DNA from: a virus
Reading direction: 5' to 3' (one strand)
IMG/VR virus record: IMGVR_UViG_3300033981_002317
Coordinates: 1-35,973 of that record
DNA length: 35,973 nucleotides
The position numbers and the translations under genes were made by a program. Every line of letters starts with the position of its first letter. The first letter of the stretch is position 1. Below, one piece after another: positions 1 to 6,566 of this stretch. The notes under the pieces were generated by a model. The model ran no database searches. It worked only from the letters and a program-made list of their open reading frames with translations, and was not told the origin of the DNA.

Positions 1-127
1 CAAGCGCTTCGCGTTCCAATTTACGCCACGCGATCTCCAGGGATGGCCGAGCAGATTGTCGGCCATGAGCCCGTAAATCCAGGGGATTTTGCCCGCGCTG
101 TGCTCACCCGCTTCGCCCGCCCCACCA
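1..127 (+). repeat. 127-bp exact direct repeat, copy A (window edge)
   Basis: Bases 1-127 match bases 1724-1850 without a mismatch; the first difference is C versus T at position 128. Copy A begins exactly at the first base of the window. It encodes the module ending FARPT in both genes, in frame. An exact 127-base match that starts at a sequence end is what a de Bruijn assembler running at k=127 leaves at a branch. This edge may therefore be an assembly break rather than a biological boundary. Confidence 0.95.
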
Positions 128-771
128 CCGAGCCGGTGCCTGATACGAAAGCGCATGAATTGCTGAACCTGTTACTCGATGATCTTGATGCTCTGGTTGA
201 CAACTCTGAAGGGGTCGCGGGACTACACCCAAATGGAGATGTTGCGAGTTGGGAATCGCTGCGCGAAGGGGGTAGATTTGAGGCTTGGCTTATGCGCATG
301 GACGAGGCTAGAGCTTTTCTTGATTCAACCATGGATAGGCCTGATGACATTGCCACCACCATCGAGCCGGTGCCGGTGAGCGAGCCGGAGGGGGCGGGGG
401 TGAGTGATGAGGACGACATGCCGCGTTTACTGCGCCGACTCATTGGCGCCATGATTGATTACATGTGCCTCCCAGGGCATGTGATAACTCGTGACGAGTG
501 GGAAAAAGCCTGCCTGCAATCAGGGCGTTACTGTGAACCGTTCTTGTCTGGTCCTCGCTCGCTTCAGCCCATGCCCGTGGCTGAGCGACCCTGGGAGCGC
601 GAAGGGTGGTGTGATGCGGAGGGGAGGTGCTGGTATTTCTTTGCGGACAGCTTTGTTGGAGGCTGTGGCTGGCAAATGTTTAGCGATAGGGAGGCTAAAA
701 TGCTGGATGCCTTATATTTCTGTCTACCCTACTATGCCCTGCCAATGCCGGGTTCGGAGGTGGGCTTATGA
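1..771 (+). CDS. QPEPE-family modular hypothetical protein, 5' end missing
   Basis: The frame is open from the first base, and the same residues precede the internal methionine at 43 in a second copy near 1724. The true start is therefore probably upstream and the first visible ATG is likely internal. The protein reads as short modules: a segment ending in FARPT, an acidic helical segment, a Pro/Glu linker (EPVPVSEPEG near residue 112 of the ATG-43 form), then a C-terminal module with RPWEREGWCDAEGRCW and a tail resembling HALPLP (here YYALPMP). Similar modules recur in the next two genes. I know this style of protein from picocyanobacteria and their phages, where the function is unknown. I see no catalytic motif. 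The stop overlaps the next micro-ORF by ATGA. Confidence 0.7.
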   Translation, partial: QALRVPIYATRSPGMAEQIVGHEPVNPGDFARAVLTRFARPTTEPVPDTKAHELLNLLLDDLDALVDNSEGVAGLHPNGDVASWESLREGGRFEAWLMRMDEARAFLDSTMDRPDDIATTIEPVPVSEPEGAGVSDEDDMPRLLRRLIGAMIDYMCLPGHVITRDEWEKACLQSGRYCEPFLSGPRSLQPMPVAERPWEREGWCDAEGRCWYFFADSFVGGCGWQMFSDREAKMLDALYFCLPYYALPMPGSEVGL

Positions 772-857
772 GATGGGACGCTTGGAGTGTGTTCTGGATC
801 TGCTTCTTTCTTTGTGAGATAGTTAATCAGCTTTACCCTAACGGAGTTCAGCCATGA
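768..857 (+). CDS. 29-residue putative membrane micro-protein
   Basis: This short frame starts with an ATG overlapping the stop of the upstream modular gene (ATGA) and ends with a TGA overlapping the ATG of the next micro-ORF (ATGA again). The double overlap is the main reason to believe it is translated. The peptide is hydrophobic and aromatic in its first half (WSVFWICFFLCEIV), enough for one membrane-spanning helix, then polar (NQLYPNGVQP). No function is recognised. It could be a chance frame in a decayed module region. Confidence 0.45.
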   Translation: MRWDAWSVFWICFFLCEIVNQLYPNGVQP

Positions 858-904
858 CCAATCTAACCACCAACCACGCCCTGCCTATCCCCGGCACCCA
901 CTAA
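854..904 (+). CDS. 16-residue micro-ORF with HALPIP motif
   Basis: The frame encodes a 16-residue peptide containing HALPIPG, the same C-terminal signature that ends the modular genes at 771 (YYALPMPG) and 2056 (HHALPLPQ). It overlaps the upstream micro-ORF by ATGA. Its stop is followed by AAGATTTCA, nearly the same as the bases after the stop at 2056. It may be the leftover C-terminal cap of a lost modular gene, or a short coupled leader for the gene at 928. Confidence 0.35.
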   Translation: MTNLTTNHALPIPGTH

Positions 905-927
905 AGATTTCATCTACGAGAACCACC

Positions 928-1590
928 ATGACCACTGATCTCACTCCCGAACATACTGCTCGCAGGCAAGGCGACAACGAAGAACTTCACCCCGAAGTGA
1001 GAGCAGCCTATCGCTATGTCGAAAGCGTTCTTGATTCCGCCGATATACCGTCCGGCAAGCTAGGCGGGCCTCTTTGGTTTGGCTGGGCCTTGAGGGAAGC
1101 CTTCTTGGCCGGATGCTCTCGCGCCCACATCGCCTTGGCCCAGCCCGAGCCGGAGGAGCGCCCCATCTGGACCGAGGGTGTCTGCGGAGACGGTGCCGCC
1201 ATCTTGAAAGACGGTGTGATGCAACCGATTGAAAGCGTGATTACTGCGCTCAATGCTGCTGAGTTGGCCCAGCCCGAGCCGGAGGGGCCGACGGTAATCG
1301 GTCCCGAATGGCAACCTTGCGTAAAGCTCCCGATCACCGTTCATGTTCGTGAGCAGCGACCAGGCGAAACCCACAGCAGCACCCGCGAAGGGATTACACC
1401 TTTGCGCCCCGATGATCTAATCATGCGTGGGGTGCAAGGTGAGGAATACCCAATCGGACGGGAGCTATTCAATCAGACCTACCGCATGGGAGCCACCCTG
1501 ACCCAGCCCGAGCCGGAGGGGGATGAGGGCATAGATGATCTGGCTGCCTGGCTGTGTAATGCGCGATCTGGCGGGGGAATGCAACCCTGA
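928..1590 (+). CDS. QPEPE-linker modular hypothetical protein
   Basis: A 220-residue protein made of unrelated-looking mini-modules joined by linkers reading LAQPEPE or LTQPEPE, three times in this frame. The modules in order are: an acidic helical part (HPEVRAAYRYVESVLDS), a short module before residue ~115, a longer one containing PITVHVREQRPGE, and a start of a fourth (IDDLAAWL). At DNA level each linker carries the same 15-mer. The frame stops soon after the third linker, while the expected continuation runs on in another frame, so the gene may be the front half of a frame-disrupted longer gene. Function is unknown; such proteins are a recurrent accessory type in picocyanobacteria and their phages. 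Confidence 0.6.
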   Translation: MTTDLTPEHTARRQGDNEELHPEVRAAYRYVESVLDSADIPSGKLGGPLWFGWALREAFLAGCSRAHIALAQPEPEERPIWTEGVCGDGAAILKDGVMQPIESVITALNAAELAQPEPEGPTVIGPEWQPCVKLPITVHVREQRPGETHSSTREGITPLRPDDLIMRGVQGEEYPIGRELFNQTYRMGATLTQPEPEGDEGIDDLAAWLCNARSGGGMQP

Positions 1591-1690
1591 TGAGCAACGC
1601 CGGTATGGACTGGCCGCCACATTGCTGGGGCAGAAAGCCGCCGAAACTACTCACTGGCGCCCCGCCACCCTGGCCCAGCCCGAGCCGGAG
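1141..1690 (+). repeat. Four dispersed copies of a 15-bp linker sequence (QPEPE)
   Basis: The 15-mer CAGCCCGAGCCGGAG occurs identically at 1141-1155, 1270-1284, 1504-1518 and 1676-1690. A shorter match (CGAGCCGGAGG) lies near 386 in the first gene. Spacings are 129, 234 and 172 bases. The first two spacings are multiples of three and the last is not, so the fourth copy is read in a different frame from the first three although all encode QPEPE. The copies sit at module junctions, which suggests they act as recombination joints for swapping modules. Confidence 0.9.
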
Positions 1691-2056
1691 GATCCGACGA
1701 ACAAGCAGGCTCAAGAGCTGTTTCAAGCGCTTCGCGTTCCAATTTACGCCACGCGATCTCCAGGGATGGCCGAGCAGATTGTCGGCCATGAGCCCGTAAA
1801 TCCAGGGGATTTTGCCCGCGCTGTGCTCACCCGCTTCGCCCGCCCCACCATCGAGCTGGTGGCCGTGGCTGAGCGGCCTTGGGAGCGGGAAGGGTGGTGC
1901 AATAGCGACAATGAAGCATTCTTTTTCGATTCTGATACAAAGAAATGGTCGCTATGCGAATGTGATAAATACAGCCCAGTTATGACAAATGCTAGCGACA
2001 GGTACACCCACTCTCTCCCCCACCACGCCCTGCCACTACCTCAGCGGTCTCACTAG
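1535..2056 (+). CDS. QPEPE-linker modular protein, second half or separate gene
   Basis: The frame overlaps the end of the preceding gene and is out of register with it. The start is uncertain: ATG 1535 directly follows a TAG, while ATG 1559 begins the more natural-looking MRDLAGECNPDEQRRYG. It contains a LAQPEPE linker near residue 47, then the repeated module ending FARPT, then the C-terminal module with RPWEREGWC and the cap HHALPLPQ. The upstream gene ends at IDDLAAWLCN, just where this frame's MRDLAGEC would follow, so one ancestral gene from 928 to 2056 is likely. No slippery heptamer is obvious. Function unknown. Confidence 0.55.
   Translation: MIWLPGCVMRDLAGECNPDEQRRYGLAATLLGQKAAETTHWRPATLAQPEPEDPTNKQAQELFQALRVPIYATRSPGMAEQIVGHEPVNPGDFARAVLTRFARPTIELVAVAERPWEREGWCNSDNEAFFFDSDTKKWSLCECDKYSPVMTNASDRYTHSLPHHALPLPQRSH
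1724..1850 (+). repeat. 127-bp exact direct repeat, copy B
   Basis: Internal copy of bases 1-127, inside the modular gene ending at 2056. It codes for the same module in the same reading frame as copy A. After the repeat the two genes diverge and later share a looser match around the GCTGAGCG...GAGCG...GAAGGGTGGTG segment (574-611 and 1866-1903). Confidence 0.95.
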
Positions 2057-2079
2057 AGATTTCAACTGAGGAATGATAG

Positions 2080-2169
2080 TTACTTCTTCTTCCCGCCGTT
2101 TTTATAGTCTTTGCCCTTGCCTTTGCCCTTCCCGTCCTTGCTGGTTTTGTAGCCCTTGCCGTTCATCAT
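2080..2169 (-). CDS. 29-residue Lys/Gly-rich basic micro-protein
   Basis: On the minus strand a frame of 30 codons runs from tandem ATGs at 2169/2166 to a TAA. The peptide is almost only Lys, Gly, Tyr, Asp and Asn, with a core of alternating GKGKGKGK and a KKK end. It fills the gap between the modular genes and the early operon and is divergent from the alpha-CTD-like gene at 2236. Its composition resembles the Gly/Lys-rich tail of the protein at 8490-8753. It could bind nucleic acid through charge alone, but that is only inference. Confidence 0.45.
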   Translation of the reverse strand: MMNGKGYKTSKDGKGKGKGKDYKNGGKKK

Positions 2170-2235
2170 TGCTTTTGTGCAACCAATCCAACTCTAGCCG
2201 TCAGGTCGGACCAATCACCGTCGCTGCTTTTTAAC

Positions 2236-2574
2236 ATGAAAAGATTCCGTATTAAGCTACGCTCTATTGTCTACCAGTGGGTAAATGGAGAGATAGAAGC
2301 AGAATACGCCCTTCACGAGATTCTAAAGCTTGTCGATGGGCGGTCTGTCAAGCAGTTAAATCTTTGCACTAGGACTTTGCACGCTTTGCTTAGAGCGGGA
2401 TATGAAACAGTTGAAGATTTGACCGAGGCTACAGAAAAAGAGCTTAAGGCTATTCCGCTGATAGGACTTGGCTCTCTTCTGGAAATTGCAGCCGCACTTG
2501 ATGAGTTCGAGAGGGGCGGCACAGAGCTTAATTGTATAGCCGTTAGAACGGATCTGCTTGAGGGGTATGACTGA
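2236..2574 (+). CDS. RNA polymerase alpha-CTD-like protein
   Basis: A 112-residue protein whose middle (about residues 35-95) matches the fold pattern of the RNA polymerase alpha subunit C-terminal domain: a helix with L-x-L-x-x-R, then GYETVEDLTEATEKELKAIP, then the second helix-hairpin-helix IGLGSLLEI. Aligned by eye to E. coli alpha, R46 falls on R265, the key UP-element contact, and the glycine and serine of the LGKKS turn are kept. N268 and K298 are replaced. The N-terminal 30 residues are basic (MKRFRIKLR). No alpha N-terminal assembly domain is present. It might bind DNA or stand in for the host alpha-CTD; another helix-hairpin-helix protein is the alternative. It leads the early operon and overlaps the next gene. 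Confidence 0.65.
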   Translation: MKRFRIKLRSIVYQWVNGEIEAEYALHEILKLVDGRSVKQLNLCTRTLHALLRAGYETVEDLTEATEKELKAIPLIGLGSLLEIAAALDEFERGGTELNCIAVRTDLLEGYD

Positions 2575-2899
2575 TTTACTTAAACAGCTTGTTGAATTGC
2601 ATCAATCTATCAAGTTAAAAAGAGAAAACTACAATAAAAAAATTGCTGACATTGATGACGAGCGTGCAAATCTTTTCTACAAGGCGGCTCAGCTGGAAGA
2701 AGATACGCCAGCAATGAATGAAGTTTACCGGCAGTTAGATTTACTTGACAGTAAAGAGTTTTCGTGCTACTGTCAACTTAGAAATTTTCTTTCACTTGCT
2801 GATGAACAGATCGACAAAACAATCAAGTCAGTTGTTCAGCGAAGATTTGAATCCATCGGACCCCTTCTTCCATACATTGGTGGCGATGCGCTTGAGTGA
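2567..2899 (+). CDS. Hypothetical coiled-coil protein
   Basis: A 110-residue acidic, helix-rich protein beginning MTDLLKQLVELHQS. I chose ATG 2567 over the upstream ATG 2558 because GAGGGG lies just ahead of it. The stretch from residue 10 to 65 has heptad-like hydrophobic spacing suggesting a coiled coil. No family is recognised. The gene overlaps its upstream neighbour by 8 nt and the next by 14 nt, so it is part of the early operon that leads to the replication genes. Confidence 0.6.
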   Translation: MTDLLKQLVELHQSIKLKRENYNKKIADIDDERANLFYKAAQLEEDTPAMNEVYRQLDLLDSKEFSCYCQLRNFLSLADEQIDKTIKSVVQRRFESIGPLLPYIGGDALE

Positions 2900-3110
2900 G
2901 CTGAATCCGCTTATGACAGCTGAGCAGGCAAAGAAAGCAGATGACATATCAGACAAGCTTTGTAGATTTGCAGTCAGAAAGATTAAAGCTTCCGCCCAGG
3001 GCGCTAGAGTAAATCATATTCACAAGCAACAGCTTGAACTTGCAATACTTGGACGCGATCTAGTAGTTGAGCTTGAGAACGAAATTCAAAGGAGTGAGGG
3101 TGAGCAATGA
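2886..3110 (+). CDS. Hypothetical protein, early operon
   Basis: About 74 residues from ATG 2886 (MRLSELNPLMTAEQ); the same frame is open further upstream but that part overlaps the preceding gene completely. The protein is basic and helical in the middle (KLCRFAVRKIKASAQGARVNH) with an acidic C-terminus ending SEGEQ. The end overlaps the next gene by ATGA. No domain recognised; position just ahead of the putative initiator suggests a replication-associated accessory role, by context only. Confidence 0.55.
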   Translation: MRLSELNPLMTAEQAKKADDISDKLCRFAVRKIKASAQGARVNHIHKQQLELAILGRDLVVELENEIQRSEGEQ

Positions 3111-3853
3111 GCAAGAAGACCGTGCCCGTCGTGTGTGACAGGTTTCTTGTCGCTCCCGCCAATCTTCTTCAGCACAACAGGAATTATATCTGGGTGTTTT
3201 TGATATTGATGAACAAAGCAAACAGTAAGAGGTCTATCGTGATTTCTGGTGATGAGCTTATTGGCTTATCGGGCCTTTCCCCTGCGGAACTGAGGCACGC
3301 TCTGTACTGGCTGATGTTGAATGGCTACGTGAGAAAGACATATTGCGAGGAGAAGGCAAAGAGCGTCTATCTCTTGAGCGTCGAGGGGGCGCTACCACAC
3401 GAAATCTCGAATAACCTTCGTCCCTCTTCAAGCCAGATACCTCGCCCCACACGCTCAGTTGAGCCAGCCAAGACAAAGAGTGGGAAATTTGTTGCGACCC
3501 TTTCGGGTAGCGAGGGTGTTGCTATTCCCCCGCAATTGTCAACGGTAGCTTCAATTATTTGCGACTTTTTTAACAATCACAAAGGGGGCGCCAAAACAAA
3601 AAGATCCTTTTACAGCTTGCTTGATTCTCTGGTTCGGATACTTGAAGATCCAGGGGGCGGCATCGAAGCGGTAAGGAAGCAGCTCGACTCTGCCATTGAA
3701 AAATCAAAGTCGGGTGAGAAAAAGTGGGACTCAATCACCTATCAGAATTGGGACAAGTTTGGCAGAGAGAAGAAGCCTCACTGGGAGCAAAACACCAGGC
3801 CCTCCACTCAGCAAATAGTTAGCACTTTTGAAGAAGACATTGCAGGTTTTTGA
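3107..3853 (+). CDS. Putative replication initiator / helicase-loader protein
   Basis: A 248-residue protein. Residues ~10-95 look like a winged-helix: a hydrophobic helix (NYIWVFLILMNKA), then SGDELIGLSGLSPAELRHALYWL as a helix-turn-helix, and a YVRKTY wing. A Ser/Pro-rich linker (105-125) follows, and the C-terminal third has GIEAVRKQLDSAIEK and YQNWDKFGR, a pattern reminiscent of DnaD-like or lambda-O-like replication proteins. It lies directly upstream of a DnaB-type helicase, the usual place for an initiator or loader. No ATPase motif is present, so it is not a DnaC-type loader. The family call is tentative. Confidence 0.5.
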   Translation: MSKKTVPVVCDRFLVAPANLLQHNRNYIWVFLILMNKANSKRSIVISGDELIGLSGLSPAELRHALYWLMLNGYVRKTYCEEKAKSVYLLSVEGALPHEISNNLRPSSSQIPRPTRSVEPAKTKSGKFVATLSGSEGVAIPPQLSTVASIICDFFNNHKGGAKTKRSFYSLLDSLVRILEDPGGGIEAVRKQLDSAIEKSKSGEKKWDSITYQNWDKFGREKKPHWEQNTRPSTQQIVSTFEEDIAGF

Positions 3854-3854
3854 C

Positions 3855-5276
3855 ATGAGCATTATCAATCTCGAAAAACTTGAATCGCAGCAGGACTCCT
3901 GTGAAATTGAAAAGCACTTTCTCGCTGCCGCCTACAATCATTTCTGCTTTGCGTTTGGAGAACAGGAGTGGGCGGATAAATTTATGGAAATGTTAAAGGG
4001 GCGGGAGCTATTTTCGGACTCTTTTAACAGATATATGTTTGACTGCCTCGAAGAGGAATATGGCACCTTTCACCAGTCTCCAACAAACGATATTACACTT
4101 GCCGCCCGACTAAGGGACATTTCTGGTTGCGAAATAAAAGCCGCTGAAGATTACATCGAGCAAATCGCTTCTTATCCCATAGAGAAGGACTTGGACGTTT
4201 GGGCGGAAAAGATAATGCCCATCTGGTACTTTCATCATTCTCGCTCAAGAGTCAAGGACTATATTCAAAACTCTGCCGATATTGTCAGCAAGAGCTGCAA
4301 CATCAAAGAATCAAAGGTCGCAACCTCATATCTACTGCAAGCAGTTGACCTGATTGAGGGGGCGGAGGTTTACAAGAAAGAGGTTCATCCTCTTATTGCA
4401 GCCAAGGAGATATTCCTGGGGCCAAAAATCAGCAATCGAGTGATCAGAACTCGCTTCACTGGGCTCAATGCCTCACTTGGGGGCGGACTGAATCACCCCG
4501 ACATGGGGAAAGGGGGGCGGCTGATCGTTGTTGCGGGGCGCCCCGGCAGTGGTAAATCGACCTGGGCGATGAATCTTGCACTTGATGTTGCAATCAAGAA
4601 CTACAAGGTTCTGTATTACACCTTGGAAATGCCAGATAGCGAGGTGTGCCAGAGAATGCTGTCTTGCATGGACTATCTCAGGTGCCTGGAGGAAGGGGGC
4701 AGCCCTTTAACTTACGGGCACGTCATCAGGCAGGCCAAGGACGAAAAACAAGAGCAGCGGATTGTTGATACGGAGGTTGAACCGATAGCCCAAAATCTTA
4801 TATTCACCAACACTTTTGAAACAACCGCCTCTCAGGTTGTTAGCAAGATCAAGTCCGAAAAAAGAAAGCACCCAGACCTGGCTCTAGTGGTAATCGACTA
4901 CCTGACATTGATGGACATGGACTCTGACACCACAAAAGCCGAGAACAGGGCTTTGGCGGTGGGGGCGGCAACAAGAAAGTTCAAAATAGCAGCAACACGT
5001 ACTGGTGTTGATATTTTGCTTGTTTGTCAGCTAAACAGAGGGGTCGAAAGTCGTACAGATAAGCGCCCCATGCTCTCAGACCTCAGAGAGTCGGGCAAGA
5101 TCGAGGAGGACGCTGACATGGTTGTCTTCAATTACTGGCCGTATTACTACGACAAGACACAGGATCAGATGACTTACGAGTACGCCATTGCCAAGAACAG
5201 AAAAGGGGCGACGGGAACATGCAATATCAACTTTGCCGCTGAGTGCTATGCAATGTTTGAACCCCGCCAGTGGTAG
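3855..5276 (+). CDS. dnaB: DnaB-family replicative DNA helicase
   Basis: A 473-residue hexameric-type 5'-3' helicase that would unwind phage DNA at the fork. I chose ATG 3855, immediately after the upstream stop, because the protein then begins MSIINLEKLESQQ, a normal DnaB-like N-terminus; an in-frame ATG at 3828 would overlap the previous gene. The N-terminal helical domain covers ~15-110. The RecA-like domain starts ~200 with Walker A GRPGSGKS (~228-235), Walker B LVVIDYLTLMD (~345-355), and the late motifs VCQLNRG (~390) and LRESGKIEEDADMV (~412-425). The next gene starts at the base after its stop, suggesting coupling with the primase-like product. Confidence 0.92.
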   Translation: MSIINLEKLESQQDSCEIEKHFLAAAYNHFCFAFGEQEWADKFMEMLKGRELFSDSFNRYMFDCLEEEYGTFHQSPTNDITLAARLRDISGCEIKAAEDYIEQIASYPIEKDLDVWAEKIMPIWYFHHSRSRVKDYIQNSADIVSKSCNIKESKVATSYLLQAVDLIEGAEVYKKEVHPLIAAKEIFLGPKISNRVIRTRFTGLNASLGGGLNHPDMGKGGRLIVVAGRPGSGKSTWAMNLALDVAIKNYKVLYYTLEMPDSEVCQRMLSCMDYLRCLEEGGSPLTYGHVIRQAKDEKQEQRIVDTEVEPIAQNLIFTNTFETTASQVVSKIKSEKRKHPDLALVVIDYLTLMDMDSDTTKAENRALAVGAATRKFKIAATRTGVDILLVCQLNRGVESRTDKRPMLSDLRESGKIEEDADMVVFNYWPYYYDKTQDQMTYEYAIAKNRKGATGTCNINFAAECYAMFEPRQW

Positions 5277-5903
5277 ATGAAAGCTTCATCGAAAAAATCC
5301 CCATGCCCCGTATGTGGCAGGTACACCGATGACAAGTGCCGGTCCAACGACGAAAGCATATTGTGTTATTCTGGTGATAAATTTGGCCCCAGCGCCAACC
5401 TAAGGAAGGGCGATAGCATCCAAGCTCTTGGCAAGACTTGGATACTTATCTCTTACAATGCGGGCTTCTCGGCAACCTCGTATCTGTTTGTTATAGATGA
5501 CGGAAGATACAAAAAGCTATCGCCCCAAGAGAAAAGCCAGCTCAATCGCAAGAAAGTCGCCTTAGCAAGAAAGGCAATACTTGCCTTCAGGGGAATTGAA
5601 GATAACTTCTTTTTACTTCTCGCCCCAAGAGACTTGTTTTCACTCGCCCCCGATGAGATTGATTATGTCGAAGCCTTTGGCAACAAGCTAATCGAGCTAT
5701 GTGAAAACCTGGAAGATTTTCTTTCTCTCAACAGGATTCACATCAAGCAGCTGGGGGCGATCAGGGGCAGGTTGCACCAGATGAGGGAGCTGCTTAAGGG
5801 CGTGCAGGGGGACCTGGGGCACTTCAGGCGGCAGTTCCTGGGGGAGCCGGTCCAGGCCCACTCACGGGGCACGGAGGGGGCGCAGACTCAGTCTTCCTCT
5901 TGA
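5277..5903 (+). CDS. Small protein with primase-type zinc finger
   Basis: The 208-residue protein starts directly after the helicase stop. Its N-terminus has C10-x2-C13, C21 and C30 in the context CPVCGRYTDDKC, close to the zinc-binding domain of phage and cyanobacterial DnaG-like primases. No TOPRIM or RNA-polymerase core follows. The rest is helical (KKVALARKAILAF, residues ~96-108; DEIDYVEAFGNKLIELCENL) with a Gln/Ser-rich end. It could be a minimal primase cofactor, a primase lacking its catalytic core, or a template-recognition subunit. Position after dnaB favours a priming role. It overlaps the convergent downstream gene by 16 nt. Confidence 0.6.
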   Translation: MKASSKKSPCPVCGRYTDDKCRSNDESILCYSGDKFGPSANLRKGDSIQALGKTWILISYNAGFSATSYLFVIDDGRYKKLSPQEKSQLNRKKVALARKAILAFRGIEDNFFLLLAPRDLFSLAPDEIDYVEAFGNKLIELCENLEDFLSLNRIHIKQLGAIRGRLHQMRELLKGVQGDLGHFRRQFLGEPVQAHSRGTEGAQTQSSS

Positions 5904-6097
5904 CCAGCCAGGTTTGCTTTCGCCCACCTCTCGAATCCGTACTCGACAAGCAGGGCGCAAAAGGTACTCATTGAAAGAGTGCGTGGTTTCATCGCTGCGA
6001 CTTTTACAGCAGTCTCCTCTTCAATCCGCATTTTCACGGTCATCAAGGAGTGCCTCTTGGTCTCCACTTTGGTTTTGCTTGCTTCTTCTGTCATCAT
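5888..6097 (-). CDS. Ribbon-helix-helix-like small protein
   Basis: Leftward 69-residue frame with a basic N-terminus (KTKVETKRHS), then VKMRIEEETAVKVAAM followed by TLSMSTFCALLVEYGFERW. The beta-strand / helix / helix order with a polar first strand resembles ribbon-helix-helix (Arc/MetJ-type) DNA-binding proteins such as antitoxins and small repressors. No toxin partner is next to it. It lies alone against the direction of the operon and diverges from the gene at 6106, so it could regulate the intergenic start between them. That role is inferred from orientation only. Confidence 0.5.
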   Translation of the reverse strand: MMTEEASKTKVETKRHSLMTVKMRIEEETAVKVAAMKPRTLSMSTFCALLVEYGFERWAKANLAGQEED

Positions 6098-6105
6098 GCT
6101 AAGAT

Positions 6106-6357
6106 TTGGCTCGAAAGGGGAACCAACAGGGACTTTACACTAAACCGATGCCAGGGGAAAGTCAAGCGCCACGAAAGATCTCTCCCGCCCCAGATTGGAC
6201 CGCAATCTTCAGTGTCCGCTATGACTTGTCGCCTCCAGGTTATGATGAAGTTTTTCTTGATTGCATCAATAACCCTAAAAAGACAAAAAAGCAGCTAATG
6301 TGGGAGGCCAGCATTGAGAAAAAGAAAAAGAAGGGGCTGGGGCGCGATCAGAAGTAA
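6106..6357 (+). CDS. Hypothetical basic protein
   Basis: 83 residues if the TTG at 6106 is used (MARKGNQQGLYTKPM), or 69 from ATG 6148. The centre reads DWTAIFSVRYDLSPPGYDEVF and the C-terminus is strongly basic (EKKKKKGLGRDQK). The TTG start is preferred because the residues after it look coding, but I cannot decide it firmly. It diverges from the ribbon-helix-helix gene. No family recognised. Confidence 0.5.
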   Translation: MARKGNQQGLYTKPMPGESQAPRKISPAPDWTAIFSVRYDLSPPGYDEVFLDCINNPKKTKKQLMWEASIEKKKKKGLGRDQK

Positions 6358-6377
6358 TTCATTTACACCTTAAAATC

Positions 6378-6566
6378 ATGAGCAAAATTAAGCTTTTTCG
6401 GGGCGATCAGATTCTTATACCTGGCATAGAGGCGGTTTTCTCCGTTGAGGCCCCAAGAATTAATGGAGGCGAGAAAAAGAAAACTAAAGCTCGAAAGCCA
6501 AGACTGCAAAAGCCGATTCAGCTTTCACTGCTCGCCCCCGAATTAAGCTTGGCGGTCAAGGGTTGA
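6378..6566 (+). CDS. Hypothetical small basic protein
   Basis: 62 residues, starting MSKIKLFRGDQILIPGIEAVF, a short predicted beta-rich part, then a lysine-rich stretch (GEKKKTKARKPRLQKP) and a hydrophobic end. The stop TGA overlaps the TTG of the next gene (TTGA), a coupled arrangement. Function is not recognised. Confidence 0.5.
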   Translation: MSKIKLFRGDQILIPGIEAVFSVEAPRINGGEKKKTKARKPRLQKPIQLSLLAPELSLAVKG

